From Volvariella volvacea V23 (Eukaryota > Basidiomycota > Agaricomycetes > Agaricales > Pluteaceae): a stretch of DNA of 64,000 nt. Made by a program: the position numbers and the translations under genes. Positions 48,489-60,630 of the stretch are shown here, piece after piece (the first letter of the stretch is position 1; every line of letters starts with the position of its first letter). Under the pieces are notes generated by a model that was not told the DNA's origin, searched no databases, and saw nothing but the letters and a program-made list of their open reading frames with translations. The stretch lies in the NCBI GenBank assembly GCA_000349905.1, contig KB722741.1:3876-67875 (forward strand), in the 5' to 3' direction.

Positions 48489-49980
48489 ATGTTCCTCGCA
48501 GGTCTTTTCCTTGCGGCATTTGCACGATCCCTCGCCTCCCCCGTATCCACAACAGCCGCTGGCAACGCCAACGTTATTTCAAACCCTATAGCTGCCATTG
48601 TCACTCCCACTATAGGCCGCCAGCTGTACTGCGATCCCACCCAAACAAGGACGCTCTTCAATATACTGTACAGCTGCATCGGAGTGGTCTTTCTATGTGC
48701 GTACATTTCAGTACACCACAACATCCCAGATCGGAATGCCTCGTGGGCGCAAGTCAAATGGATAAAAGTCAGGACGACGTTATATGCGCTGCTGGCGCCT
48801 GAGTTTGTGATCATGTGGGCGATACGGGAAAGAATCAAGGCAGGGAGGATAGTGGAAAAGATGAAAGGTGAGGCTTGTCCCCTCGAGGACTATCTAAGAT
48901 GGAACTGGTACTCACCGACATGGATACAAAGGCCACGGGTGGACAAAGACGCATGGATTCTTTATCCAGATGGGAGGGTTGGTGCAGGTTCAGCCTGACT
49001 CGACGTATAGGGTCTTACGCAACCGTCAGCGAGTCCCTGATGGCTCTGGTGGGACACAATTCAAGATGCTAGATGAATATCAGATACCACGCATTTCGGA
49101 GAAGGAGATCAATGACCTTGGAAAGGGTGACATACTTGCGAAAGCGATCGTCGTCATCCAAACCACATGGTTTGTAGCGCAGTGCATTGCTCGCCATGTT
49201 CAAGGTCTTGCTTGTTCTTACCGAAACCGAATTGGTGACTCTGGCGTTCGCGACTTTGAACGTGATTATGTATGGGCTGTGGTGGGATAAACCATTAAAC
49301 GTCGAGTATCCTATCTATTTTGACGAGGAAGGAAAGCGTGTGGATGGACTAGAGGAGGAGAAGAATGAGGAGGCTTGGTACAGAGAGGCCTGGAACACCG
49401 TGAAAGGGTTTCTACTACGATCGGGAGAGGGGGTTGCTGGGAGCCGGAAAGGCTCTCGTCTAGATCTTGGAGGGGCTTTTGTGATGATCTTGGAGAAGGT
49501 GATCGTGGGTCCATTTTCGGCGGTTTTTGGTCCCCTTATGGACATGGTGGTTGAACGGGAGGGCAACAACCGGAGAGATAATTTCTTTGATCCGATGGAC
49601 GCCCACATCAGCAGTTAGTATCTCGCCACCGTTTATAGATCGGCAATCGGAGTGATTTTTGGTGCAATCCACCTCATTGGCTGGGGTTTTCAGTTTCCGA
49701 CAACCACCGAGCTGCTGCTGTGGAGGGCTTCTCTCGTCATCACCGTTGTTCCTCTCCTTCTCGCAGTCTCAGCCACTCTCATCTTTCTGTTCCATGAATA
49801 TGAATCAGACGTCGCGGCAATCTTGGGGTCATGCTCTATTCCCTAACTCTCTACGTTTGCCCTCTTTTCTACCTCGCCGGTCGTGGCGTCAACCTCTTCC
49901 TTGCCGTTTCCACTCTCCGTGCTCTTCCCGATTCTGCATATCGAAATGTAAGGTGGTCGCAATTCCTTCCCCATATCTAG
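48489..49980 (+). pseudogene. family copy H: full-length but multiply disabled
   Basis: Exon 1 (48489-48867) and the intron are fine, and exon 2 opens at 48932 with GHGWTKTHGFFIQMGG. At 49207-49214 the sequence CTTGCTTG is a 4-nt tandem duplication in the LVLTE motif and shifts the frame. The family frame resumes but meets TAG at 49616-49618, in the acidic loop. One codon is lost in the WRASS motif, and a further 1-nt change near 49828 shifts the frame again. The end (VCPLFYLAGRGVNLFLA, then FLPHI) is still readable. Three disabling lesions make this a true pseudogene. Confidence 0.85.
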
Positions 49981-52037
49981 CCTTTCACTCTGTTGGTACG
50001 TTGCTCATTTTGTCCCTCGCGTTGATCGTTTATACAGTTTGCGTAACATTGTTTTCCGTTACTTCGGTTCATAAGTCATCAATCGATATTCATGGGTCTT
50101 GTATCGACATGATAGTTCATTTTCGAATGTTGTGGCTGCCATTTTACATACACTCCTGCCTTTCCCCATATAGCACTGCCGTACTCTCAAACCACTCGCT
50201 CTTCTCACTTTGCAATAATATGCGGTGTATTGTGCAAGTTATTGGGGAGATCAAGTGCATAGATGTCGAACAGTAGGTCGTGGTTGTAGGCTGTACGAGT
50301 TCGTGATCGATAGGCGCATGTGTCGCGCCTACTCCGGAAGTAGCGGCGAGATGCACAACACGAGGACCTGGGATATAGGAGACATGGCGGATTGCAGAAT
50401 GGCGCTGATAGAAGACTTGAACTACTCGGGTAATTAGGTAATCGCATCCATAGCACTTGAATCATAGGTGCCCACCTGATTAGCTAAATCTTTCAACGGC
50501 TTCTTGGAGTTTTGCTGTGCCATCCCATTCTGGCTCATTCGTTGCCTATTCTAACAGAATTTTAATGTATATGCGGGGTCGAAAGACAGAAGACGAGTAG
50601 TGACGATAGAACATACCTGACCGACCCTCTTATGTTACTCAATCCTCTTCCAATGTCTTCCATTACAAATCCTCATCTTGTCAAAATTTCGCACATTGGA
50701 TTTGTAGGCACCGACACGACGTCCTTTCACTTTTCTTCTGATAAAGTATCGTTACGTACTTGAAGACGTCGATAAATGCAGAACCCGAGGAAGGCGTTGC
50801 GCCAAGGCCCGCGTTGTTTGTTCTTGCTATTTTCGCAAGTCATCGCCTTCTCAGCTCGCTCTTGACCTTCCTAACATCCCACGACGATCTATAGTCTATA
50901 CATGCGAACATACCCATGTCTGAAAAGATCTCAGCTCGAATGCTCACGAGTTCTACCTTTGGGGCGACCATTGCACCATTTGGATTTAGTGGGGGTATCA
51001 TTTAGTGTGTTGACTCGTCGGAATTAATCTCTTCCATTCTTTCTTGTGACCGAGCTGACAGATTTGGTAGCTTTTGATGTTTTCTTCATTGTGAGGATAT
51101 AAAGGACTATAGAGGGCATGCTCATCCTCACGCAATTGTGGATGTGGAGCGACATCTCACAACGCTCAGGTATTCTCTCCATGTCAGGGAGAGATTGACC
51201 CGACCAAGCAATTCGTGTGCGATCCAGTATCCGCCTGAATCGTGAATCTGGGAACCACTAGAGAAAACTCGCTTATGAGCTGGGATAGCGGTGGAGTCTG
51301 GGTAAAGAAGACGTGCCAGGGAGTAAAACAAGAACGTGAGGAAGGATTGCCAGGATTTGCATCGACACTCCAGGTTAGTCTTGACCTCCTCCAACTGATA
51401 TTTTTCATTCAACGTTTCATATGTAGCACCTCCAGTAATCTCTGCACTCTATCCTTTGTCCTGCCTGGTGGTATAGGAAGCAACCCCGTACGACGGACTA
51501 AGGGGTCTGAACGGATAATCAAGGCCACCAGGCCAGACGCTGGATATTTAAGCCAAGTTACGGATCATCCTCAGCGCATGGACCCACACAGGTGATCGTA
51601 GCAACTGCTGGTATAGTCCCTCATAGACAACAATTGTTGCCATAGGGGTTAGGCGTGGCGGGGCATCGTTATGCAACCCACCGAAGCGCAGATATTGACA
51701 AAAGGGGGTTCTTATATTCGTTAATCTCTTAATAGCACAGTATTAAAGACGCCTGGAGAGAGCTTCCTCTACCAAATTCAATCGGTGTGCAATTTTTGAA
51801 GTGTTGGTCACGGCGTTTGACGTTCAACGGGTCAGATTCAAGATAAAATAACGGGTAGGGAATGCCCTCCAATTAACTAGAAGGCGATGAAAGTTGGAGA
51901 CACGTTCAAGATTGCTGTACCGCACACTGCCAGACTCGGCTACCAAGCTCCCATCCTGGACTTATTCTCAATTGATTGTCCTAGGCTGATTATAGATATG
52001 CAGTATGGTTGACGTGGAGAATGTTGATGGTTCCTCA

Positions 52038-52096
52038 CATGACCGTCCTCGTGTATGGATAAGGAGAGGGTTGGTACCCAAATTGAATTGGAATAG
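52038..52096. repeat. duplicated upstream segment, copy I version
   Basis: This 59-nt stretch (core CCTCGTGTATGGATAAGG and AAATTGAATTGGAATAG) recurs at 54518-54576 with about 85% identity. Both lie upstream of family genes in the same direction. Confidence 0.7.
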
Positions 52097-52275
52097 ACGC
52101 TCTTGATGGCAAAATGCGACTATCCCTGGCAATATCAAGATGCTTGTCGCATTCCGAAAACCTGGCGACTTGGTTTCATACATGATTGACTTGACAAGGG
52201 TGACAGGGCAGTGCGGCCAGACCACCTAATCAAGCGCTGAATCGATTAGATCGCGGTGGTGATTGATGGGGGTTA

Positions 52276-52283
52276 GATAAAAG
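52276..52283 (+). promoter_or_regulatory. TATA-like box of family copy I
   Basis: GATAAAAG, 50 nt before the ATG at 52326. It is a weaker match than in the paralogues but in the same place. Confidence 0.4.
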
Positions 52284-52325
52284 AAGACGGAGACGAATGA
52301 AGACGAAGACAACTCAAACGCACCG

Positions 52326-53743
52326 ATGTTCCTCGCCGGTCTGTTCATCGCAGCGTTTGCGCGAGCCCTCGCCTCTCCCGTATCCATTGCGATCCCTGGA
52401 AACCCCAACTCGAGCCCAAGTCCCGTATGCGTTGTCGTCGCTGCTGCCTCGATTGTACCGCAGTCGCAATGTGATCCTACCCGGACCAGGACGCTGTTCG
52501 ACATTCTGTACAGCTGCATCGGGGTCATCATTCTATGTACTTATATCTCTATTCACCATAACCTCCCGGATCGAGAAGCGTCGTGGATGGGGATTAAGTG
52601 GTCCCGAATTAGGACGGCATTGTATGCATTGCTTGCTCCAGAGTTCGTCATTATGTGGGCGATAAGGGAAAGGATCATGGCAGGAAAGATAGCGGAGGAG
52701 ATGAAAGGTGAGCAGCACCTAAAAACTGGATGGGCTGATACTCACAGGTTGTAGATCATGGATGGACAAGAACGCACGGTTTCTTTGTTCAAATGGGAGG
52801 TTTGGTGCAACTTGAGAGTGACTCGACCGAGTACGTCTTGCACTATAGTGGCATATCAGACGTCAAGATACCACGCATCCCCGAGAAAGAGATCAGGGAC
52901 CATGGAAAAGGCGACTTACTCGCAAAGGCCATCGTCGTCATCCAGACCACATGGTTCGTTGCACAATGCATTGCACGACACACCCAAGGTCTTGTCCTGA
53001 CCGAAATCGAGTTGGTCACCCTTGCTTTCGCAACGTTGAATGTGATCACTTATGGGCTGTGGTGGCACAAGCCGCTGAACATCGAATACCCGATATACTT
53101 TAATGAGGAGGGAAAGCGGGTGGACGGGCCAGAAGAGAAGAAGAGCGAAGAAGTGTGGTATCGAGGAATGTGGGAGGGCGTTACGGAGTACTTTATGGAA
53201 TGGAAGGATTCCATTGAGAATCGAGGAGTGGTTGTGACAGTCTTCGTGAAGGGGATCGCAGAACCCTTTTCGGCCGTGTTCGGCCCTCTGATGGACATGA
53301 TGATTGAGCGGAACAGTGAAGACAGAGGAGAGAATTTCCTTGATGCAATGGACCCAGATGAGGACGACAAAGAAGGGTTCCATGCTACGGTTTACGGATC
53401 AGCGATTGGGGTTATCTTTGGCGGGATTCATCTCATTGGCTGGAATTTTGAATTCCCTACAACTATCGAACTCTGGCTTTGGAGGACTTCTTCTCTCGTC
53501 ATCACCGCTGTTCCTCTGCTTCTTGCAATCTCAGTTGCTCTCATATTCCTTGCCTACACGATTGACTCAGTACTCACAGAGCGCCCAGCCATTTTCCTAC
53601 ATCGCCTAATTCTTTATGTTTGCCCACTCATCTATCTTGCTGCGCGTATCGTCAATCTCTTCCTCGCGTTCTTCACCCTCCGTGCTCTCCCCGAATCCGC
53701 ATACCAAAACGTTAGGTGGACAGAATTTATTCCTCATATTTAG
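52326..53743 (+). CDS. family copy I: intact multi-pass membrane protein, unknown function
   Basis: Exons 52326-52707 and 52755-53743 (47-nt phase-1 intron) give 456 aa. It starts MFLAGLFIAAFARALASP, then QCDPTRTRTLFDILYSC and a hydrophobic segment with CTYISIHHNLPD. Exon 2 holds HGFFVQMGGLVQLES, IPRIPEKEIRDHGKGD, TTWFVAQCIAR and ITYGLWWHKPLN (His where others have Asp). It continues YFNEEGKRVDGPEE, the acidic loop MDPDEDDKEGFH, YGSAIGVIFGGIHLIGWNF, LWLWRTSSLVIT and FIPHI. No lesion is present. The closest relative in the window is the disabled copy E: their introns match at 43 of 47 positions. No function is known to me. Confidence 0.88.
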
Positions 53744-54517
53744 TCAGGCCTGATCAGCGAGGTCTCCGCTCTGTTTCCCGTCGGCTTTGTCGTTAACCCA
53801 ACCTTCATAAGCTAGTTTCCCCACTTGTTGATTCGTTTAGTGCTCATTTCGTCTCACAAGCCAATTTTGTGAGGATACAATAGTTCTGCGGTAAATGTCG
53901 TCACTATGGCTGTATGTGCACCGGAAACCTAGTTTCGTCCATATAGATCCTTCATGTTCTATTTTGTCCTCAACCGCTCTCAAATTCACTAGCTGTTGCT
54001 ACCCGCAATCTATTACTTCCATAGCATCGTTGAATGGTGCCTGGATAACCAGGTTCCACCTCGTGGATCAAAGGTCCTCATCTCTCTGTTAGAGATATCA
54101 AGCCGTCAGACTAAGTACGTCGGAAACTTGAAGCCTAGTGAAATGTTTACCATCAAGATCCATCAGGAGCTGTCCATCACGTCCCTGCGCAGTGTTATCG
54201 CTGTCTATTACTTCAATAGGAGAATTGATGGCGTGGGTCCCAGTAAGGAGAGTGTTAGCTTGCTACATGAGTAATAAAAAAAGGGATTGTGTGTAATGGC
54301 TCACCCGTATTCCTGGGCTCAAGTAGATTCTCCTTTAAGCAAAAATCTTTGGCCTTCTGGTGAGCTATCACAAACGTACTCAAATCCCTGTACTGCACAT
54401 TACCAAACTCGTCTGCAAAGCTCATTTTCCGGTCTCACCTTCAGTTAATTGCGTCAATGCATATTGCGGATATTTGTAGAATGACACATTGACGTGCAGA
54501 ATGTTGTCTGTTCAATG

Positions 54518-54576
54518 CATGATCGACCTCGTGTATGGATAAGGGGATAGTTGACGCCCAAATTGAATTGGAATAG
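54518..54576. repeat. duplicated upstream segment, copy J version
   Basis: Counterpart of 52038-52096. A second matching patch (GCATCCCGAAAACTCGGCGA at about 55260) follows much farther away than its counterpart at about 52148. Confidence 0.7.
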
Positions 54577-55393
54577 GCACTTCTGCAGCGTAGTTGCTCT
54601 TATCTACGGAGCTTCGATCAGTATTATAGCGCTCCCTGTACCCCGTTTGCTCGATGTTGGCTTCGATGCATGCTTTCCATGAAAAGGGTGCATGAAGTTT
54701 GATGTCCAAAGGAATGGCCGTCATACTGGATTGATGGCATGTAGCAGCGGAAAGGATAATCGAGAGCAGAAGTTGTCATATTAAAAATGATATAGTGAGT
54801 GCGACATATATGGTTTGCATAGCGAGTGAATGGCACGCAAGCCAATGCTATTCACCATGTTGCTGAGGATGGAGATAAAACCACATAGTGCGTTCAAGTC
54901 CATATGGCGCATGCAATACCTGTCCGCAATCAGTGAGAAATAGAAACATTGATTAATGACGTTATTGTGCTTTCTAATCATTCCTTGTGCAATAGCACAT
55001 TATGAGTCCCTGTACCACGCACCAACGGAGCTAAGAGCGCAGTCTAACCAGCGGGCTCATTCTCAGTCAATTGGATGACCACCGAGCATGAGTTTTCGGT
55101 GAAGGCCGTGCTGACATATGGATTGTTGACGGCTTGCTGTGTAACCATCTTTGCGTAGGAGATGAAGGAAGATTAATGCCCATATGGGGTTGGGATAGAT
55201 GTTCCCTGAAGCGAAATAGAAATGGTCGTGGTATTTGAAGAAGTTTCATGACTCTGATAGCATCCCGAAAACTCGGCGATTTTTGCTCAGTGTTGTTCTC
55301 ATGGATGATTTAAGTATATCATGGAACTGTACCCAGAATGCTGGCTTCAGCGTTAAGTCGATCGAATTGCACAGTTGGTCAGACAGGGATATG

Positions 55394-55401
55394 TATAAAA
55401 A
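55394..55401 (+). promoter_or_regulatory. TATA box of family copy J
   Basis: TATAAAAA, 46 nt before the ATG at 55440. Confidence 0.6.
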
Positions 55402-55439
55402 TGTAATCAACCGAGGACCTAGAGAATCCAGGCGCACCT

Positions 55440-56867
55440 ATGCTCCTTGCGGGTATCTTTCTCACAGCATTTTCGCGATCCCTCGCTTCTCCAATATCCC
55501 CTGGAGCCTATGACTCGGGTCCAAGTCCTATATGCGCTACCACTGCCCCGCCAGTAGTCCCCGAGTATCAAGCTGAATGCCTTCGGACTCGAACCCACTT
55601 CGACCTTTTGTACAGCTGCATCGGGGTGATCTTGTTGTGCACCCATATCTCCATACACCACAATCTCCCAGACCAAGACGCCTTCTGGGCCCAAATCAAA
55701 TAGTCGAAAATCAAAACGACCCTCTATGCACTGATGGCTCTGGAGTTTGTCACCATGTGGGCAATACGGGAGCGCATTAGGGCAGGGAGGATAGCCAAAG
55801 AAATGGAAGGTGAGTGAGATGGACAAGTACGGGGGTGATGTTGGTGCTCACACATCAAAGCTCGTGGGTGGACGAGGGCCCATGCCTTCTTTTTCCAGAT
55901 GGGAGGGTTAGTAAGACTTCAGCAGGACTCGACCGGGAAGATCTCCTACAAGACTTTGCGCTACGGTAGTCGACACGAAAGTGATCGGCTCGCGGAAATC
56001 AGAAACATCAAAATGCCGCGCATTCCGCAGAGAGAGATAGACGACCATGGAAAAGGTGATGTGGTGGCCAAATCGATGGTCATCATCCAAACTACGTGGT
56101 TTGTTGCCCAGTGCGTCGAGCGGAGTGTTCACGGTCTTGGCCTTACCGACATCGAGTTGGTAACTCTTGCGTTTGCGACGTTAAACTTGATTACATACGC
56201 ATTTTGGTGGGAAAAGCCACTGAATGCCGAGTACCCTATCTATTTTGATGAAGACGGAAAGCGCGTAGACGGACCAGAGGAGGGAAGCGGTGAGGGGATG
56301 AAGTATCGAGGTATTTGCGGGTATGTAAAGGAATGGATTGATTCTAGGCAAAAACACGGAATCGCTAAGACCATCTGGAACAAAGTGGTCAAAGCGCTGT
56401 TCTTAACCATATTCGGGCCACTCATGGACATGATGGTTGATCGGAATGATAAAGACAGAGAGAAGAATTTTATCCGGACAGTGGGTAGCAACAGTGACGT
56501 GGTCAAGCTCCTCGCCGTTGGTTCAATGACTGGGGTCGTTTTTGGTGGGATTCACCTCTTCGCTTGGAATTTCCAGTTTCCGACAGACCTAGAACGCTGG
56601 CTCTGGAGAGGTGCCTCCCTTACCCTCACTGTCATCCCCCCATTCCTTGCGATCATAGCTTTCCTTATTTTCTTGGATTTCAAGTATGAATCTGATCTCA
56701 CTGAATACCCCGCAATTCCGGTTTACTATCTGACTCTCTTCATTTTCCCTCCCATCTATTTCGTTGCACGCATTGTCATCCTTTTCCTCGCATTCTATAC
56801 TCTCCGCGCTCTACTCGAATATGCCTTCCAAAGTGCGAAATGGACAGAATTTCTTCCCCATATCTAG
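55440..56867 (+). pseudogene. family copy J: full-length with a single nonsense codon
   Basis: Exons 55440-55809 and 55861-56867 join in the family phase, 458 codons before the stop. Exon 1 reads MLLAGIFLTAFSRSLASP, and CLRTRTHFDLLYSC where others have CDPTRTRTLF. The Trp of the conserved KW motif is TAG at 55701-55703; everything after it is open. Exon 2 is complete, with TTWFVAQCVERSVHG, ITYAFWWEKPLN, YFDEDGKRVDGPEE and the end FLPHI. This is the most divergent full-length copy. Either it is a very young pseudogene or the stop is a sequencing error. A start inside exon 1 after the stop would remove the signal peptide. Confidence 0.75.
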
Positions 56868-57623
56868 TCTTGTTCTATCGGTGCATCCTTGGTGTTGCTG
56901 CTTCTGATCGCCGAGTCACCAATACACACGTACTAGATTGTATTGTTTTCTAGCTGTCTTTTGTTATTTGCAAGTGTAGTATCACATGAGTCGCCACTCA
57001 GCATAAGCGGGTCCTTACGTTCAATGCTAGCCGTATATAGCTCTAGAATATCTCGTGTTATTTTTCTAGCGTTTCGGAATTCAATTCATGCACTAGTAAG
57101 CCGAGGGCTAGATCAATAGAATTACACTTCTGTGCGGTGAATGGCAGCTATAAGAAACATGCAAGTCGAACAGGTAAATGAACACGAACGTGCCTATTTC
57201 CCACAGCTCGAGCCCAAGCCCCATAAAAACTGTCATAGCCACCGCATAGACCACCCTCCAGCCACAAGTGATGATAACCCCTGTGCAAATGACAAAAAGC
57301 CCCCCCCATCATCAATGATGAATTGTTACGGCGACGTTACCTTAACGCGTCGATGTGTAAGTCTAAGGTGATGATTATCCTTGGTCTTTTAGTCGAGTAA
57401 GATGATGAGGACGATTGTGGCCAACAGAATGTTGAGTCGATCCGTCGTCAAAGGCGTTAATGAGGTAAGTCGAGATTGGATTCGCACAGCGAAGTACGAG
57501 AGAAATACAAGGTATGAAACAGGAGGTCAAGCTAAAGTTCTATGCTAGAGAATTGAGGTATTTATACGTTCTGTGATATTATGTTGTAGCTGAGAAAGGA
57601 AATGCTGTACTCGAGTCATAAGA

Positions 57624-57673
57624 ACGCGTAAGCTATGGACGCGTAAGCTATGGACGCGTAAGCTATGGACGCG
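57624..57673. repeat. 15-bp minisatellite, three and a third copies
   Basis: ACGCGTAAGCTATGG is repeated three times without error (57624, 57639, 57654), followed by ACGCG. Confidence 0.95.
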
Positions 57674-58603
57674 CGTATATTGCTGAATGGAGGAATGCTA
57701 TTGTAGTTACCGAAAGAAGTTGTAACTACTTAAAAGAAACATGAGTCCGATAGTCCGAAAGCACACTAGCTGAAGATGACGATTATTCATCGTCGTAACA
57801 TGAATTGGCGATCGATATCCTGATTGAGAAGCCACTGTGTCAGAACCCCTAGTTTGTGACGCAATACTCACACCCACGCTTCTCCTTCGCGATCTTGGCT
57901 GCCTCGTGGAGGGCCCTTGTGAGAGTGGCGGTGGCAAACCGTTATTCGATCTTGTTAGGACCGCAGGTCAACCACTAACTGCCTTTGAGTTGTGATATCG
58001 TCATTTACTTGTGACACCTACACGTTCTGGTGTGAATGAAATATCGGGATTCAACCTTAGGCGAATAAAGTCGATTCTGATGCCAGCTGGGTCTTCGAAT
58101 GTCCATTCGATTTCGATCAGCCCTCTTTCTTCTCCAGGGTAAGCATCAGACGGTGCATTGTGATGTCCGATGATTGAAACTCACCATGCTATTCGTTTTC
58201 ACCTAAATGTCAAGAATGGCATCAGGATTAAGTGCAATGATAGGACAATAGTGGGTCTTGTCTCCATTCGCATTGCCGCTCCCTTTCGTGTCCCACCCAT
58301 TCATTGCCTATGCTCTCTTGCATTGAAAATGGCGGGCAGCTTACTAGTCCAGTTGTTTCAACAAACTAGTAGCTTGGGGTACGCAAGGGGATTTGCAGCT
58401 GTGTCTTGGTCGTGAACTGCAATAAAGACACAAAAGTTATTCAGTGCGTACTACTACCTTGGTGTGCACCGTACTTCGTATCAAGTGAAGCAGCTGGAAT
58501 ATTTACCTGGCCCATATCCCACAGTTCGCGTCTCAGCAGTTATTCAAAATTGTCAGGAATCGTATCCTTATTCCCTATTTATTCACCGATTATTTAATAT
58601 TTA

Positions 58604-58640
58604 TTTCTTTTTCTTTTTCTTTTTCTTTTCTTTTCTTTTC
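58604..58640. repeat. pyrimidine simple repeat (TTTTC/TTTTTC)n
   Basis: A run of T4-5C units about 37 nt long on the plus strand. Confidence 0.95.
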
Positions 58641-58707
58641 ATAAGCGCCAGGGACCACGTGACTTGCTTACTTAATCCAGATTAGATTAGATTACATCTT
58701 GACCACG

Positions 58708-59183
58708 TGATACATTACCTTTTGAGCCACCTTCGGAGGTCTCGGGCATCGAGGTATTCTCGGCGGCGTCATTAGTCTTGGAGCCATCATCTCGGCTCAC
58801 GGCTTATCTCTATCCAATGGGATCTTAGCGATACCGGACACTGGTGATGTCATCATGAGGTCATAGATAGATACCCATAGAATAGTTTGGAATAGTGTAA
58901 ACATGTACACACGGACTCTGGTGAATATATAAGTGGGCTTGGTTGGCTCTGGGGGTTTTCCTCAGTTTCGACCTTGTCTACTCTGCCGAGCTAGCTTTGT
59001 CTCAGAGACTCCGGCGCAACCTGAATGAACAGGCTACTAAGAGGTGAGTGAGCGTCGTTAGGATTCTTGTATCCCTCTCTTCTCCCCCGCCGGCTGGTAG
59101 TGAGAGTTTTCGCAACCATGCCACCGGTGATACCTGGGCACCACCGTGTGGGTGATCCCTTGTAGTAGGCCCATCTGATAACA
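58708..59183. mobile_element. possible solo LTR (uncertain)
   Basis: The segment starts with TG and ends GATAACA. It has a CCAATGG box at about 58816, a TATA-like ATATATAAG at about 58924 and a GC-rich leader-like part with GTGAGT. This build-up resembles a fungal LTR. No target-site duplication or second LTR was found, so the borders are guesses. It may equally be an orphan promoter. Confidence 0.25.
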
Positions 59184-59681
59184 TGTAGAGATGTGTGCCG
59201 AGTAATTGATGTTTTCCTTTTCTTTTATTTATTACTCCTCATGTATCGTCTTTGGGGCCAAGCGCCCTCGTCGCTGACAAAAATCACACCAGAACAGGTG
59301 ACCACCCAACCTAGTTCCTGGGCATATCATATTAGGCTGGAAACAACCAGAGGCTGAGTGAGGAGTGCTGCTTGTTGATACAAAGCCATGGCATGCCATG
59401 AACACCCGACAGCACTGCTCGCTTGACAGCATTTGCCTCGTGTGTGCCTGGCCTAAGTGGTCAAGAAGAACGATTCCATGTGACTGTTTTAGTGACAGTT
59501 CAAGTAGGCATTCATACCAAATTAGAACGACGCTCTGCATAAGTGGGCAAAGGATGTTGATTAGTGTGGAGGGACGAGACAAAGCAGACATAAATTAATT
59601 AATTACATTGCAGTGCTGGTGAAACGACAAACACGAATCATAAGAAAGTAGGATTGGAAGGAATAAACGACTGGCACACCC

Positions 59682-60190
59682 ATGTTTCTCGTAGACCTCT
59701 TCTTCACAGCATCTGTACGATCTCTTGCTTCTCTCACACTCATCTCAGTTCCTGACAACCCCAACTTGATCCAAGTTCCGTATGCATTGTAACCACTGCT
59801 GTATCTGTTGTTCTCCAGTCGCAATATATCCCACCCGCACTCGGATGCTGTTTGATATGTTGTACGGTTATATTAGGGTGATTCTCTTGTGTGCCTAATA
59901 TCAGTATTGACATATTGCCATAGCCAGGATCAAGACACTATGGGATGTAGGTGAAGCGGATGAGGAGTAGAGCGACGTCCTGTGTGCTGCTGGCTCCGAC
60001 CTCGTGATCATGGAGGCAATAAGAGAGGATCGTGGCTGAGAGAATAGCAAATAAAATGAAGGGTGAGGGCCATAGATAGCGATAGAGGGATTGTTACTAA
60101 CCCAGTGGGTTTTAAAGATGGCGGACGGGCAAGGATGCATGCATCCTTTCTTCAAATGAGGGTGTTGGTTCAAGGACAAACTGAACACGA
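59682..60190 (+). pseudogene. family copy K: heavily decayed exon 1 and start of exon 2
   Basis: It begins ATG with MFLVDLFFTASVRSLAS and then stops at a TAA where others read CVV. Nucleotide similarity continues, with many indels and stops, through the ACTCGGATGCTGTTTGATAT region (the TRTRTLFDI motif). It reaches an intron-like GTGAGGG near 60063 and a recognisable HGFF-like start of exon 2 near 60130-60180. The rest of exon 2 is gone. This is the oldest-looking copy. A TATA-like ATAAG is left at about 59640. Confidence 0.75.
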
Positions 60191-60609
60191 AGAGGCTGCG
60201 CTGTGTTGCGAATATGATAGTGAGGGTATCCCGGCGGATAGTGACTGCTGGCACACATCCACCACCTGGGTCGCGTAATTTCTATTTAAAACCTGGATGT
60301 AAGCCTAGTGGGTCGTAATGAGGTTGTCAAAAAATTATCTTCTAGCATGCATAATACAGACTCACCAGGGGCGATATTTACCACGGACGGCTGGACGCGA
60401 GGCACCGGGAATACGGCTGTCACTGGAATACGGTGACTGTCAAGGCGTCAACAGCCAGGCAGGAGAGCAACATAGTGTTAAATAATTTAAGGAGAATGGC
60501 TTGCATTGATGCAGTGAATGGAGGGTGGGAGAACTTGAATCCGTTTGTGGCAACCTATTGCTTGCTCCTGTTAGGATCACGTGCCAGAGACAAACCACCT
60601 AGCACCGAG

Positions 60610-60630
60610 CAACCGCCAAACTGGCGGTTG
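60610..60630. repeat. short perfect inverted repeat
   Basis: CAACCGCCA and its reverse complement are separated by 3 nt. No T tract follows directly, so I do not call it a terminator. Confidence 0.7.

Larger units (their letters stand above)
49981..52325. other. intergenic between copies H and I
   Basis: No gene is supported. The right end holds the duplicated upstream segment of copy I. Confidence 0.5.
53744..55439. other. intergenic between copies I and J
   Basis: No gene is supported. It holds the second version of the duplicated upstream segment, followed by about 680 nt that have no counterpart upstream of copy I. Confidence 0.5.
56868..59681. other. intergenic between copies J and K
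   Basis: No gene is supported. It contains a minisatellite, a pyrimidine tract and an LTR-like segment, listed separately. Confidence 0.5.

Noticed and set aside
57624..57673. CRISPR-like repeats
   Set aside because: The units are directly adjacent without spacers and the genome is eukaryotic.
60610..60630. Hairpin as an intrinsic terminator
   Set aside because: Rho-independent terminators are not expected in nuclear fungal DNA, and no T tract follows directly.
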